Source: JABWAN01 sp041918175 (GTDB lineage Bacteria > Zhuqueibacterota > Zhuqueibacteria > Zhuqueibacterales > Zhuqueibacteraceae). From it: DNA of 64,000 bases. Numbering within the stretch: the first letter of the stretch is position 1; each line of letters starts with the position of its first letter. Shown here one piece after another: positions 1-8,335 of the stretch. The stretch lies in NCBI GenBank assembly GCA_041918175.1, contig JAYRWE010000107.1, positions 1 to 64,000 of the forward strand, in the 5' to 3' direction. The translations under genes and the position numbers were made by a program. The notes beneath the pieces were generated by a model. That model saw only the letters and a program-made list of their open reading frames with translations. It was not told the origin of the DNA and searched no databases.

Positions 1-62
1 AAGCGCTCGACTCTTTCAAACATCTCGTGCGCATGCGCCTGTTCGCGATGACGTTGTTCCAT
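1..62 (-). CDS. hypothetical protein, N-terminal fragment (cut by window edge)
   Basis: Only the first 20 codons lie in the window (MEQRHREQAHAHEMFERVER). The start is chosen because an AAGGAG-type ribosome binding site lies just upstream of the ATG at 62. The fragment is highly charged and rich in His, Glu and Arg, as expected for a helix. Too little is visible to name a family. It reads in the same direction as clpB but is separated from it by a strong hairpin. Confidence 0.5.
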   Translation of the reverse strand, partial: MEQRHREQAHAHEMFERVER

Positions 63-263
63 CCGGTTCTCCTTTTGCTTGACCGCAACGTAAAAATTCC
101 AAGCCCAAGAAGAAAGATGGGTTCACCGAGGGGATACTGTTAGCTTGCTCTCTCCGCTACTTCCCCATCTTCCTCCGCACAGATCAAAAACAAAACGACA
201 GACAAACCTCTTCACGCATCCTCGCTCACACCAAGCCGCTTGCTTTTCATTTCCCCAATAAAC

Positions 264-296
264 ACAAAAGCCCAAGAAAAATTCTTGGGCTTTTGT
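264..296 (-). terminator. hairpin terminator downstream of clpB
   Basis: A perfect 15-bp stem (264-278 pairing with 282-296) with an AAA loop. The outer part of the stem is A-rich on one side and T-rich on the other, so it can act in both directions. It sits 15 bases beyond the clpB stop codon. The U-tract forms part of the stem, a common terminator design. Confidence 0.75.
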
Positions 297-310
297 TCGT
301 GCCACGCGAG

Positions 311-2932
311 CTATTTGTTCTTCGCATAAACGAGTCTCCCTTCCTGCGCGTCGATGCGCACCGCGTCTCCTTTCGCTAACTCGCCCGCCAGAATTTTCGT
401 CGAAAGCTCATTGATCACGTGCCGCTGCATGAGCCGCTTGAGCGGTCGTGCCCCGAAGATGGGGTCATAGCCTTGTTGCGCGAGATGATCTTTCGCTGCT
501 TCCGTAAGCTGCGCAGCAATGCCGAGACGCTGCAACGTCGCATTCACCATCCGCTCAAATTGAATATCCACGATTTGATGAATGTGGCCGCGCGTGAGCG
601 GATGGAACACAATCACCTCGTCCACGCGATTGAGAAACTCTGGCCGCATTTTCTTTTGCAGCGCTTGGAGCAAGGCCTCTTTCGTGAGATTATAAATCTT
701 GTCTTGATTGTCGTCGCGGATGTATTTGAAATTTTCCGTGATCGCATCCGCGCCGAGGTTCGAAGTCATAATGATGATCGTGTTTTTGAAATTCACCACG
801 TGACCTTTGCTGTCGGTCAAGCGGCCGTCATCAAGCACTTGCAAGAGCAGGTTGAAAACTTCGGGATGCGCTTTCTCGATCTCATCAAGCAAGATCACGG
901 AGTACGGACGACGGCGCACGGCCTCGGTGAGTTGGCCGCCTTCGTCATAGCCCACATAGCCCGGAGGCGCGCCAATCAAGCGCGAAACGTTGAACTGCTC
1001 CATGTACTCCGACATATCGAGGCGCACCATCGCGTTCTCGTCGTCGAACATAAACTCCGCGAGCGCGCGGCCAAGCTCGGTTTTACCCACGCCGGTCGGC
1101 CCGAGAAAAATGAACGAACCGATAGGACGATGCTCATCGCTCAAGCCCGCGCGCGAACGCCGCACGGCAAACGAGACAGCTTCGATGGCTTCCTCTTGAC
1201 CGACGACGCGCAAACGCAAGCGCTCGTGCATCTTCAAAATCTTCTCGCGCTCGCTTTCGAGCATACGTGCGACCGGAATGCCGGTCCAACGCGAAACGAT
1301 TTCGGCGATGTCCTCTTCCGAAACTTCTTCTTTGAGCAGCGCACCGTCTTTGTGCAACATCGTGAGTTTGTCGTTGAGTTGCTTGAGCTGTTTATCCAAA
1401 CCCACGAGCGTACCGTAACGCAGCTCCGCGACTTTGTTGAGATCGCCTTCCCGTTCTGCCTTTTCCGCAATGCTGCGTGCTTGTTCGATGCGCGTCTTCG
1501 TCTCGCGAATTTGCGAGATGGTTTCTTTTTCCACCTGCCAACGCGCTTTGAGCTGCGTGGAGTTTTCCTTGAGATCGCTCAACTCGCGTTTGATTTTTTC
1601 CAGCCGCTCTTTCGAAGCTTCGTCTTTTTCTTTTTTGAGCGCGACTTGCTCAATCTCCAACTGCTTCGTGCGCCGCTCGATTTCGTCAATGGCCTCGGGC
1701 ATGGAGTCGATTTCTGTGCGCAGCTTGGCCGCGGACTCGTCGATCAGATCAATCGCTTTGTCCGGCAAGAAGCGCTCGCTGATATAACGATGCGAAAGCG
1801 TGGCCGCGGCGACTATGGCCGAGTCCGCGATGCGCACGCCATGATGCACTTCATAGCGCTCTTTCAAGCCGCGCAAAATCGAGATGGTGTCATCGACCGA
1901 AGGCTCGCCGACATAAACTTGTTGAAAGCGGCGTTCGAGCGCCTTGTCTTTTTCAACGTACTTGCGATATTCGTCGAGGGTGGTTGCGCCGATCAAACGC
2001 AACTCACCGCGCGCGAGCATGGGTTTGAGCATGTTGGCCGCATCGACCGCGCCTTCCGCGGCGCCCGCGCCCACCATCGTGTGCAACTCGTCGATGAAAA
2101 GAATAATCTCGCCTTGCGCGTTTTCAATTTCCTTCAACACGGCTTTCAAACGCTCTTCAAACTCGCCGCGATATTTTGCGCCGGCCACGAGCGTGCCCAT
2201 TTCGATTTGAATGACTTTTTTATTCTTCAACGACTCCGGCACGTCGCCATGCACGATACGCTGCGCAATGCCTTCGACGATGGCGGTTTTGCCCACGCCG
2301 GGATCGCCGACGAGCACGGGATTGTTTTTCGTGCGGCGTGAGAGCACTTGCACCGCGCGCCGAATCTCTTCATCGCGGCCGATAACGGGATCGAGCTTGT
2401 TGCTGCGCGCGAGTTCGGTGAGATCGCGTCCGAAGCGTTGCAGTGCTTGATATTTGCCCTCAGGATTTTGATCGGTCACGCGCTGGCTGCCGCGAATGTC
2501 TTTGAGCACGCGGAAGATGTTGTCGCGCGTCACGCCTTGATTGCGCAAAATCGTTCCGGCTGCGCCCTCTTTTTCATCCGCAATCGCGAGCAGCAAATGC
2601 TCGGTGCTCACATAATCGTCTTTGAGCGCGCGCATTTCGTTTTGCGCGGCATTGAAAATTTGATTGACGCGATTCGAGATATAAAGATTGTTCAACGCCG
2701 TGGCGCCGGAAACGCGCGGCAATTTGCGCAACGCTTCTTCCAAGCGGCTCAACGTCAACCCGACGTTTGCGCCGAGCTTCTTCATAATTGCCAGCGGCAC
2801 GCCTTCACTGTCATCTAACAAAGCTTTGAGCAAATGCTCGGTTTCGATTTGTTGATGATTCAGCTCCGAAGCTTGCTGCTGTGCACGCGCAAGCGTCTCT
2901 TGCGCTTTGAGTGTAAATTTATCGAAGGTCAT
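311..2932 (-). CDS. clpB: ATP-dependent protein disaggregase ClpB
   Basis: Hexameric Hsp100 AAA+ chaperone that pulls polypeptides out of aggregates together with DnaK/DnaJ/GrpE. At 873 aa it has the normal ClpB length. Seen in order: N-terminal Clp repeats (residues about 1-150), first Walker A GDPGVGKT near 207 with Walker B ILFIDELHT, a charged coiled-coil middle domain (about 400-530) that separates ClpB from ClpA/ClpC, second Walker A GPTGVGKT near 610 with Walker B VILLDEIEKAH, and the C-terminal D2 small domain. The start ATG has GGAG seven bases upstream. It is the last gene of a minus-strand run grpE, dnaJ, clpB, so it is probably heat-shock controlled with them, although a palindromic repeat separates it from dnaJ. 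Confidence 0.98.
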   Translation of the reverse strand: MTFDKFTLKAQETLARAQQQASELNHQQIETEHLLKALLDDSEGVPLAIMKKLGANVGLTLSRLEEALRKLPRVSGATALNNLYISNRVNQIFNAAQNEMRALKDDYVSTEHLLLAIADEKEGAAGTILRNQGVTRDNIFRVLKDIRGSQRVTDQNPEGKYQALQRFGRDLTELARSNKLDPVIGRDEEIRRAVQVLSRRTKNNPVLVGDPGVGKTAIVEGIAQRIVHGDVPESLKNKKVIQIEMGTLVAGAKYRGEFEERLKAVLKEIENAQGEIILFIDELHTMVGAGAAEGAVDAANMLKPMLARGELRLIGATTLDEYRKYVEKDKALERRFQQVYVGEPSVDDTISILRGLKERYEVHHGVRIADSAIVAAATLSHRYISERFLPDKAIDLIDESAAKLRTEIDSMPEAIDEIERRTKQLEIEQVALKKEKDEASKERLEKIKRELSDLKENSTQLKARWQVEKETISQIRETKTRIEQARSIAEKAEREGDLNKVAELRYGTLVGLDKQLKQLNDKLTMLHKDGALLKEEVSEEDIAEIVSRWTGIPVARMLESEREKILKMHERLRLRVVGQEEAIEAVSFAVRRSRAGLSDEHRPIGSFIFLGPTGVGKTELGRALAEFMFDDENAMVRLDMSEYMEQFNVSRLIGAPPGYVGYDEGGQLTEAVRRRPYSVILLDEIEKAHPEVFNLLLQVLDDGRLTDSKGHVVNFKNTIIIMTSNLGADAITENFKYIRDDNQDKIYNLTKEALLQALQKKMRPEFLNRVDEVIVFHPLTRGHIHQIVDIQFERMVNATLQRLGIAAQLTEAAKDHLAQQGYDPIFGARPLKRLMQRHVINELSTKILAGELAKGDAVRIDAQEGRLVYAKNK

Positions 2933-2959
2933 GTTCGTTCTCCGAGTGTCTTTCTATCT

Positions 2960-3030
2960 GTCATTCAGAAGGAATCTTTTTAAGCACTGGGCAGTATCGC
3001 CAGCGAGTAAAAAGATTCCTTCTGAATGAC
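2960..3030. repeat. dispersed inverted repeat (TGTCATTCWGAAGGAA type)
   Basis: A perfect 22-bp inverted repeat (2960-2981 against 3009-3030) with a 27-base spacer fills most of the dnaJ-clpB gap. The arm resembles the imperfect inverted repeat at 43112-43183, so this is a repeat family. In RNA it would fold into a long hairpin between dnaJ and clpB and could lower read-through into clpB or stabilise the upstream message. Confidence 0.8.
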
Positions 3031-3047
3031 ACTTCGCGAGTGCCGTG

Positions 3048-3779
3048 CTAATACTTCATCCCCAACGCGTGCGCGAATTTTTCAAACAATCCCTTTTGTT
3101 CGGAATTGAGATGTTTGGGCATTTGCACTTTGGCGATGACGAATAAATCACCGGTCTCGCTGCCGATTCTTTTGCCCATGCCGGGCAGGCGAAACACATG
3201 TCCCGGCTCCGTGCCCGGTGGAATGCGCAAATCCACTTTCTTATCCTGCGGCGTGCGCAAACGAATCTTCGTGCCAAGCAACAACTGCGCAAGGTTCAAC
3301 GGCAGTTCGAGGCGGACATCTAGTTCGTTGTGCAGCGGCTCTTCTTCTGCGGCAAACGCGACTTCTTCGTTGACGCGCGTGCGCGAACGCTTGCGCTGCG
3401 CCGGGTCGCTGCCGTTCATAAAATTGCCGAAAAGATCGTCAAAGCCGAAATCTCTTCCCATATTGGAAAAATCAAAGCCGCGTCCGGCGTTGAAGCGCAT
3501 GCCGCCGCCGAATTGCTTCATCAATTCCTCCCACGACAAACCGTTGCCGCCGAAACCCGCGCCCCCGAGTTTGCGAAATTGATCATATTTGCCGCGCTTC
3601 TCCGCGTCGCCGAGCACGTCGTAGGCTTCGTTAATTTCCTTGAAGCGCTCTTCCGCTTGTTTGCCTTTGTTGCGATCGGGATGATATTGCTTCGCCAAAT
3701 CGCGATAGACTTTTTTAATCTCCTCCGCGGAAGCGTCTTCGGAGACACCGAGAATTTTGTAGTAATCTTTTGTGGTCAT
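3048..3779 (-). CDS. DnaJ-like co-chaperone (class B, CbpA type)
   Basis: Hsp40 co-chaperone that stimulates DnaK ATPase and delivers clients. The 243-aa product starts with a J domain (KDYYKILG, then the HPD motif in YHPDRN at about residue 33). A Gly/Phe-rich stretch follows (about 75-125), then C-terminal substrate-binding beta domains (LRIPPGTEPGHVFRLPGMG). There is no CxxCxGxG zinc-finger region, so it is class B rather than canonical DnaJ. I chose the ATG at 3779 because family members begin directly at the J domain; a TTG at 3812 would add 11 unlikely residues. It lies 51 bases after grpE on the same strand. Confidence 0.92.
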   Translation of the reverse strand: MTTKDYYKILGVSEDASAEEIKKVYRDLAKQYHPDRNKGKQAEERFKEINEAYDVLGDAEKRGKYDQFRKLGGAGFGGNGLSWEELMKQFGGGMRFNAGRGFDFSNMGRDFGFDDLFGNFMNGSDPAQRKRSRTRVNEEVAFAAEEEPLHNELDVRLELPLNLAQLLLGTKIRLRTPQDKKVDLRIPPGTEPGHVFRLPGMGKRIGSETGDLFVIAKVQMPKHLNSEQKGLFEKFAHALGMKY

Positions 3780-3830
3780 GCTGGTTGCTCGTTGCTGGAT
3801 GCTTGCGGCCAAACGGCAAATGCGGCGATT

Positions 3831-4478
3831 TTATTCGGAAGCGGCCGTCTCTTGTGTTGCGGCTTCCGCAGCGGCTTCCGCGGCTTCAAAATGGCCGACG
3901 ATCACTTTGGCATGGCGTAAAACTTTATCGCGGCGTTTATAACCACTCTCGACCACGAGCAGAACATGTCCGTCGTGCTCCGCATTCTGCACTGCTTGTT
4001 GCATGAGCGCATCGTGAAAATGCGGATCAAACAATTGCCCCGCAGGATTGATGACTTCGACGTTCTCATTCGTGAGCCACGCTTGCCATTTGGTTTGCAC
4101 GGCCTTCAGCCCTTGCGCGAGTTGTTCATTCACGCCCGCGGTGTATTGATTGAGCCGACAAAAATCATCATAGATCGCCAGCACGCCATTGAGCAAGCGC
4201 GCCTCGAGCAATTCGAGCAGTTCGTTGCGCTCCGCCTCGGCACGACGCTTATAATTGGCGAAGTCCGCGGCGAGACGTTTGAATTTGTCTTCGCTTTCTT
4301 GCAAGCGCGTCAGCGGCGCTTCAATTGACTCTGCGTCTTCGCTTTTATGCTCCATGTCCTCATGTGAAGTGATCGTCTCTGCGGAAACTTCCGGTTCTGT
4401 GGTCACGCTTTCGCTTTGCGTTGTTCCATCTGATATTGGAATTTCAATGATTGTATCTTTGTCGTTATTTGTTTCCAT
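3831..4478 (-). CDS. grpE: nucleotide exchange factor GrpE
   Basis: Releases ADP from DnaK in the Hsp70 cycle. The 215-aa protein has an acidic, disordered N-terminus (about 1-55), a long dimerisation helix (about 56-110, with FKRLAADFANYKRRAE) and the C-terminal beta wing (PAGQLFDPHFHDALMQQ ... VLLVVESGYKRRDKVLRHAKV), matching GrpE in order and length. It is the first gene of the chaperone run. The Ala/Glu-rich tail after the wing is ordinary. dnaK, its obligate partner, is not in this window. Confidence 0.95.
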   Translation of the reverse strand: METNNDKDTIIEIPISDGTTQSESVTTEPEVSAETITSHEDMEHKSEDAESIEAPLTRLQESEDKFKRLAADFANYKRRAEAERNELLELLEARLLNGVLAIYDDFCRLNQYTAGVNEQLAQGLKAVQTKWQAWLTNENVEVINPAGQLFDPHFHDALMQQAVQNAEHDGHVLLVVESGYKRRDKVLRHAKVIVGHFEAAEAAAEAATQETAASE

Positions 4479-4553
4479 GGCAGCTTTCTTGTTAACAAGT
4501 GATGAGGTGGCAAGATCTTTTCATAGTTAAATGGTCTACATTTGTTTTCAATT

Positions 4554-4562
4554 ATTATACCA
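4554..4562 (-). promoter_or_regulatory. candidate extended -10 promoter for grpE-dnaJ-clpB
   Basis: On the minus strand this reads TGGTATAAT, an exact extended -10 (TGnTATAAT), about 75 bases before the grpE start. No good -35 is visible at normal spacing. No CIRCE inverted repeat was found in the 405-base gap 4479-4883, so HrcA control is not supported. Apart from this site and the terminator at 4756-4795 the gap shows nothing. Confidence 0.4.
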
Positions 4563-4755
4563 CGCGATGTTGGGCGTATCATCTTGATTTTTGGAGGAGC
4601 GTTGCAGGCATTAAAAGAAAAGAAAGGCTACAAAGTCAGAGGCAATAGCAAGGATGACAGAGCAATGGCAAGTTCGGCATGGGGGTTGTCAATGTGACAA
4701 AATCGGTGGGCGCATGAAACTGCGTGACGTTTCGATGACGTGTTACGTTGTATTT

Positions 4756-4795
4756 AAAAAGAACGCCGACTGAGAAAGGGCGATCAGCCGGCGTT
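4756..4795 (-). terminator. rho-independent terminator of the double-PDZ gene
   Basis: Stem 4784-4795 pairs with 4762-4773 (12 bp with one G:U-type position and a 10-base loop) and is followed on the minus strand by CTTTTT. It lies about 90 bases past the stop of the PDZ gene. Confidence 0.75.
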
Positions 4796-4883
4796 TGGGG
4801 GACCGCATTGATGGTCATTCCATCGCAGCGAAAAGAGTTTTGAGAGATTGCAAAGCGCGCGGGCCTACGGGTCTAGCGCGGTA

Positions 4884-5894
4884 CTAGAGCGTCCACGCGC
4901 GACGCAGGCGAACTTCGTCAAATGCGCGTCGCATGTTGGTTTCAATTTCGCGACGCACATTGGCATCGATCTCACGGCGCATATTGGCATCCACTTCATT
5001 GCGAATGACATCTTGCAATTCATGAATGCGCGGCTCGATACGGCGAATAATGAGCGGATCCTCGGCATCGTCCCACCGCAAGTGATTCAAGCCCATGCTG
5101 CCATGGCGGGGCAACCCAAAACGTGCGCGTGGGTGCGAATCCTCGATTTCGATTTCAAGCGTTGCGCTCTTGCCTTGGCGCACATAAGCAAGCGAGACTT
5201 TATCACCGTCTTCATACTCGGCGAGTGCTTCGATTAAATCTTCCGCGTCACGAATTTTTTCTTCGCCGATTTTGGTAATCACATCGCCGGATTTCAAGCC
5301 GGCCTTTTCCGCGGGGCTGTCTTCATTTACTTCCAAAATCAACACGCCCTCGCGTGGCTGCACTTTGAAATACGTCGCGAGACTCTCGTCGAGTTCATGC
5401 ACTTGCACGCCCAGACGCGGACGCCCGGAGAAAGCAAACACACCCGGAGCAGAGCCGGAGCCAAAGCTGTAGCTATAACTTTGCGAAGTGCGGCGTTTGC
5501 CGAGGATAACCTCCATGGTCTTGCGTTCGCCATCGCGCATGAGAATGACGGTCACTTTTTTCTCGGCGCCGGCATCGCGCACGAGGCGCGTGAAAGCATT
5601 GGCTTCTTCCACTTTATTGCCGTCAAATTCGACAATGACGTCCTCTTCTCGAAAACCCGCGTCCTCTGCGGGACTGTTTTCCACAACATTCGTCACGAGC
5701 AGGCCGGTTTGCTCGCCCAGCTTCATCTTTTTGCGCAGCGAGGGCGTCAACTCTTCCACGCTGACGCCGAGCCAGCCTTTGCCGCTTTTCGAACTCGCGG
5801 CGCTTTCGCGCCAAGCCATGGCAAGCACCAGTGCAGCGACGAGCAACACGGCCGCCATCCAGGTCCAGCGTTGGGTGAGTAATTTTTTTGTCAT
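4884..5894 (-). CDS. membrane-anchored double-PDZ protein without protease domain
   Basis: 336 aa. An N-terminal anchor (hydrophobic 12-26) is followed by two PDZ domains, about residues 38-125 (GWLGVSVEEL ... SPAEDAGFREEDVIVEFDG) and 155-245 (PRLGVQVHELDE ... SPAEKAGLKSGDVITKIGEEKI). These match the PDZ domains of DegP/HtrA proteases, but no trypsin-like domain is present. PDZ domains bind C-terminal or internal peptides, so a periplasmic scaffold or chaperone role is inferred. The tail (about 295-325) carries three 8-residue repeats of the form E-I/V-D/E-A/T-N-M/V-R-R. A GGAGG site lies six bases before the ATG. It is divergent from the sigma-factor operon and may be its target. Confidence 0.85.
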   Translation of the reverse strand: MTKKLLTQRWTWMAAVLLVAALVLAMAWRESAASSKSGKGWLGVSVEELTPSLRKKMKLGEQTGLLVTNVVENSPAEDAGFREEDVIVEFDGNKVEEANAFTRLVRDAGAEKKVTVILMRDGERKTMEVILGKRRTSQSYSYSFGSGSAPGVFAFSGRPRLGVQVHELDESLATYFKVQPREGVLILEVNEDSPAEKAGLKSGDVITKIGEEKIRDAEDLIEALAEYEDGDKVSLAYVRQGKSATLEIEIEDSHPRARFGLPRHGSMGLNHLRWDDAEDPLIIRRIEPRIHELQDVIRNEVDANMRREIDANVRREIETNMRRAFDEVRLRRAWTL

Positions 5895-5990
5895 GCAAAA
5901 CCTCCGTGATTTGAATATAAAAGCAAGCGGTGAATTTTTCTTGGCGGTCGCAAAGGTAGACGCAAAGCCGTTGGAAAAAGTTTTATACTT

Positions 5991-5996
5991 TATAAT
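5991..5996 (+). promoter_or_regulatory. candidate -10 box upstream of the ECF sigma gene
   Basis: A perfect TATAAT about 60 bases before the chosen sigma-factor start. The nearest TTGGAA (5971-5976) is only 14 bases away, so the -35 is uncertain. If used, transcription would begin after the alternative ATG at 5995, which favours the start at 6055. Confidence 0.3.
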
Positions 5997-6054
5997 GAGA
6001 AATTCTTATATTGGTCTTGAACACAAAACAACCCTCCGCGTCTATCATTACAAC

Positions 6055-6690
6055 ATGAGCATGAGACTAGCCTACAAACCCGTCGAGGCCACCGCGCCTC
6101 AAGCCACATACGAAACCTATAGCGAGGTCGAGTTGGTGGCCCTTGCCCAGCAAGGTGAAGAGTTGGCGTTTCAACATTTGTACAAACGCTATTCGCGCGC
6201 GTTGTATGCGCTCGCGTATCAAATGCTCGGCACGCATCACGAGGCCGATGAAGTATTGCAAGAAGCGTTTGTGCGCGTGTTCAAAAATCTTTCGCGGCTG
6301 CGCAGCCCGGAAGCGTTCACGGCGTGGGTTTATCAAATCACCACAAACCTGTGCATGGACTTTCGCAAGGCCCGCGCGCGTGCGCGTTGGCAGCCATTGG
6401 AAACCGAGCAACAGGAAGGCCCCTCCTCGCCGTTTGAATTGGCCACGGCGAAGTGGGTAAAAACGCCGCAGCAGGTTTTAGAGAACAAGGAACTGCTCGC
6501 GCACATTACTTCCGCGATCGACTCTTTGCCCGAGCAACAAAAGGCCGTGGTCATCATGCACGAAATCGAGGGCATTTCCAAAAAAACGATTTCGGATGTG
6601 CTCAACTGCTCGCTGGTTACCGTGCGCACCAATCTACATCACGCCCGCAAAAAACTGCGGAAGCGGCTACAGATGTATTTGAAAGCATGA
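6055..6690 (+). CDS. ECF-type RNA polymerase sigma factor
   Basis: 211 aa, the usual ECF size. Region 2 lies at about 45-110 (HEADEVLQEAFVRVFKNL, then FTAWVYQITTNLCMDFRK) and region 4 at about 155-205 (LPEQQKAVVIMHEIEGIS, then SLVTVRTNLHHARKKLRKRL, the -35 helix-turn-helix). It redirects RNA polymerase to a stress regulon. The ATG at 6055 is preferred; ATGs at 5995 and 6061 are alternatives and none has a clear ribosome binding site. The next gene encodes its probable anti-sigma factor, the standard pairing, and the divergent PDZ gene may be in its regulon. Confidence 0.92.
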   Translation: MSMRLAYKPVEATAPQATYETYSEVELVALAQQGEELAFQHLYKRYSRALYALAYQMLGTHHEADEVLQEAFVRVFKNLSRLRSPEAFTAWVYQITTNLCMDFRKARARARWQPLETEQQEGPSSPFELATAKWVKTPQQVLENKELLAHITSAIDSLPEQQKAVVIMHEIEGISKKTISDVLNCSLVTVRTNLHHARKKLRKRLQMYLKA

Positions 6691-6756
6691 AACCGCGGCA
6701 CCGACGTTTCACTTTACCCGAACCGCGCTTTACCGAGATATAACCGGAGATACAAA

Positions 6757-7320
6757 ATGACCTGCGAACAATCGCGCGAGTATTTGTTAGATCATCTGGA
6801 TAACGAGCTACCCGCGACGTTACAACAAGAACTGTCCGAGCATATTCGTGCGTGCGCCAGTTGCCGCGAAGAGATGGAAGAGTATCGCAAGACCGCGTTG
6901 CTTCTGCAATTGCGCGCGGTGCCTGAGCCGCCGGAAGAATATTGGGAGCAAAGTTGGTCGAAAATACGTGCGCGCACCGTTGCGCGCGTGTTGCCGCTCA
7001 ACCCCGCGCAAATCTTTCGTCGCCCGGCCTGGCAAACTTCCAATCCGCTCGGCTGGCCTGCGCGCTTTGCGATTGCGGCCCTGTTGCTCATTGGCTTGGC
7101 CAGTGTGCTCGCGACTTTGCCGAAGCAGACGCAAACTTTTTCCACGCGCCCAACCCCGCCGCGCATCGTTTATCCGGCGCAGCGCGTGCTCAATCCGGAA
7201 GACATGTCGCCGGAGATGCAACGCCAAGTCGAATTGCTCTCGTTCACTTCCGCCGCGGCCGGCGCGCTCGATCCGATTTCAAAAGGCACGACTAAAATCA
7301 CTCTCGCGAGGCAAGATTGA
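6757..7320 (+). CDS. membrane zinc-finger anti-sigma factor
   Basis: 187 aa with the ZAS signature at the N-terminus (Cys3, His29, Cys33, Cys36, the HxxxCxxC pattern) that binds and silences the ECF sigma factor. One transmembrane helix follows (about 107-124, FAIAALLLIGLASVLATL), so the C-terminal third faces the periplasm. GGAG sits seven bases before the ATG. The stop codon overlaps the next ATG by one base (TGATG), implying coupled translation with the lipoprotein gene. The signal it senses is unknown. Confidence 0.88.
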   Translation: MTCEQSREYLLDHLDNELPATLQQELSEHIRACASCREEMEEYRKTALLLQLRAVPEPPEEYWEQSWSKIRARTVARVLPLNPAQIFRRPAWQTSNPLGWPARFAIAALLLIGLASVLATLPKQTQTFSTRPTPPRIVYPAQRVLNPEDMSPEMQRQVELLSFTSAAAGALDPISKGTTKITLARQD

Positions 7321-8237
7321 TGAAAAGCCGATTCCCACTTTGGTGCATGTGCATCGGCTGGCTTGTGGCAATGGTCCTTTCGGGCTGTGGCGAAAATTTT
7401 TCTTCCTCCAGCCCGATTTTTTTTGAATTCAAACAGCAACCCGGCGACAAATACGTTTATCAAATCGCCGACGAAGTGCATTGGTCTATCGTGGATTCTG
7501 CGGGCAAAGTGTTCAACGCGCATCACGTGCAAGAGCAAAAGTCGATCATGAAATTTCTCCGCATCGATTCCACTGCGGTGCGCGAGATTGCGCTCTCTTT
7601 CATCATTACGTCCGATTCGATTTTGAGCACGACCGATACGTTGCGCCTGGCTAAACGCAAATCGAAGGTGGGCGAGAAGTCCGAATTGCAACTGCGTATG
7701 AATCCGAACGGCCGCATCGTTGACGTGTCAAGCTCGAATCCGCACTTGACTTTTTTTTACGACATGGGCTATCGCCCGAGCCAGCCGGCTTTTCCCGAGC
7801 ATGCGATTGCGCGCGGATATTCCTGGACGCAAAATTTTACCATCAATGTGCCGCGCGGCGAGCCGTGCAAAGTGGAAGTCGAATATCAATTCACGGATTT
7901 CGAACGCATTGACCAATTCGACTGTGCCGTGATCTCGTTCAAAAGCGTGTTGCACTACGTTGAAAATTTCAAGCCGAAAGCAACATGCAGCGAAACGGGC
8001 GATTGCATAGGCCAGTACTCCAGCCGCAGCACGAGCGAAGGCAAGCTTTATTTTGCTTATCGCGAAGGCTTTGTGGTGAAAAAAGAAAACCTGCTCACCA
8101 CGATTTCCGAAATGGCCGTCAAGTCTGGCGAGACGAGAACGAAAATTTCAGATTCGGAATTTCGCGATCGCGAAAAGATCACGCTCGTGGCGATCTATCG
8201 CAACAGCGGCGAGAAAACAACTTTCGACATCAAATAG
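7320..8237 (+). CDS. lipoprotein of unknown function in sigma/anti-sigma operon
   Basis: 305 aa. The N-terminus is a lipoprotein signal (hydrophobic stretch, lipobox LSGC near residue 23), so it is a lipid-anchored envelope protein. The mature part looks beta-rich (FEFKQQPGDKYVYQI) and has two cysteines around residues 222-230 that could form a disulphide. The layout recalls DUF6263-type proteins, but I cannot confirm that. The ATG overlaps the anti-sigma stop. It may be the envelope effector or sensor partner of this ECF system. Confidence 0.75.
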   Translation: MKSRFPLWCMCIGWLVAMVLSGCGENFSSSSPIFFEFKQQPGDKYVYQIADEVHWSIVDSAGKVFNAHHVQEQKSIMKFLRIDSTAVREIALSFIITSDSILSTTDTLRLAKRKSKVGEKSELQLRMNPNGRIVDVSSSNPHLTFFYDMGYRPSQPAFPEHAIARGYSWTQNFTINVPRGEPCKVEVEYQFTDFERIDQFDCAVISFKSVLHYVENFKPKATCSETGDCIGQYSSRSTSEGKLYFAYREGFVVKKENLLTTISEMAVKSGETRTKISDSEFRDREKITLVAIYRNSGEKTTFDIK

Positions 8238-8335
8238 AATTTCAGTTGCGCGGGTATGCGTGCCCGTTTATATTCCCGCGCGCTTTTTGAGGAGGAGCGC
8301 GTCATTCCCGAATTGCTGCTGACCCTGCTTGCGGT

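Noticed and set aside
419..2341. A 640-codon open frame on the plus strand antisense to clpB
   Set aside because: clpB on the minus strand is certain and full length. The antisense frame has shadow-type composition (His, Arg, Phe, Leu rich) and no recognisable domain.
3780..3812. TTG start adding 11 residues to the DnaJ-like protein
   Set aside because: Family members start directly at the J domain, which begins at the ATG at 3779.
4479..4883. CIRCE element or a small gene upstream of grpE
   Set aside because: No TTAGCACTC-N9-GAGTGCTAA palindrome; the 60-codon frame at 4636-4818 runs through the PDZ terminator and has no ribosome site.
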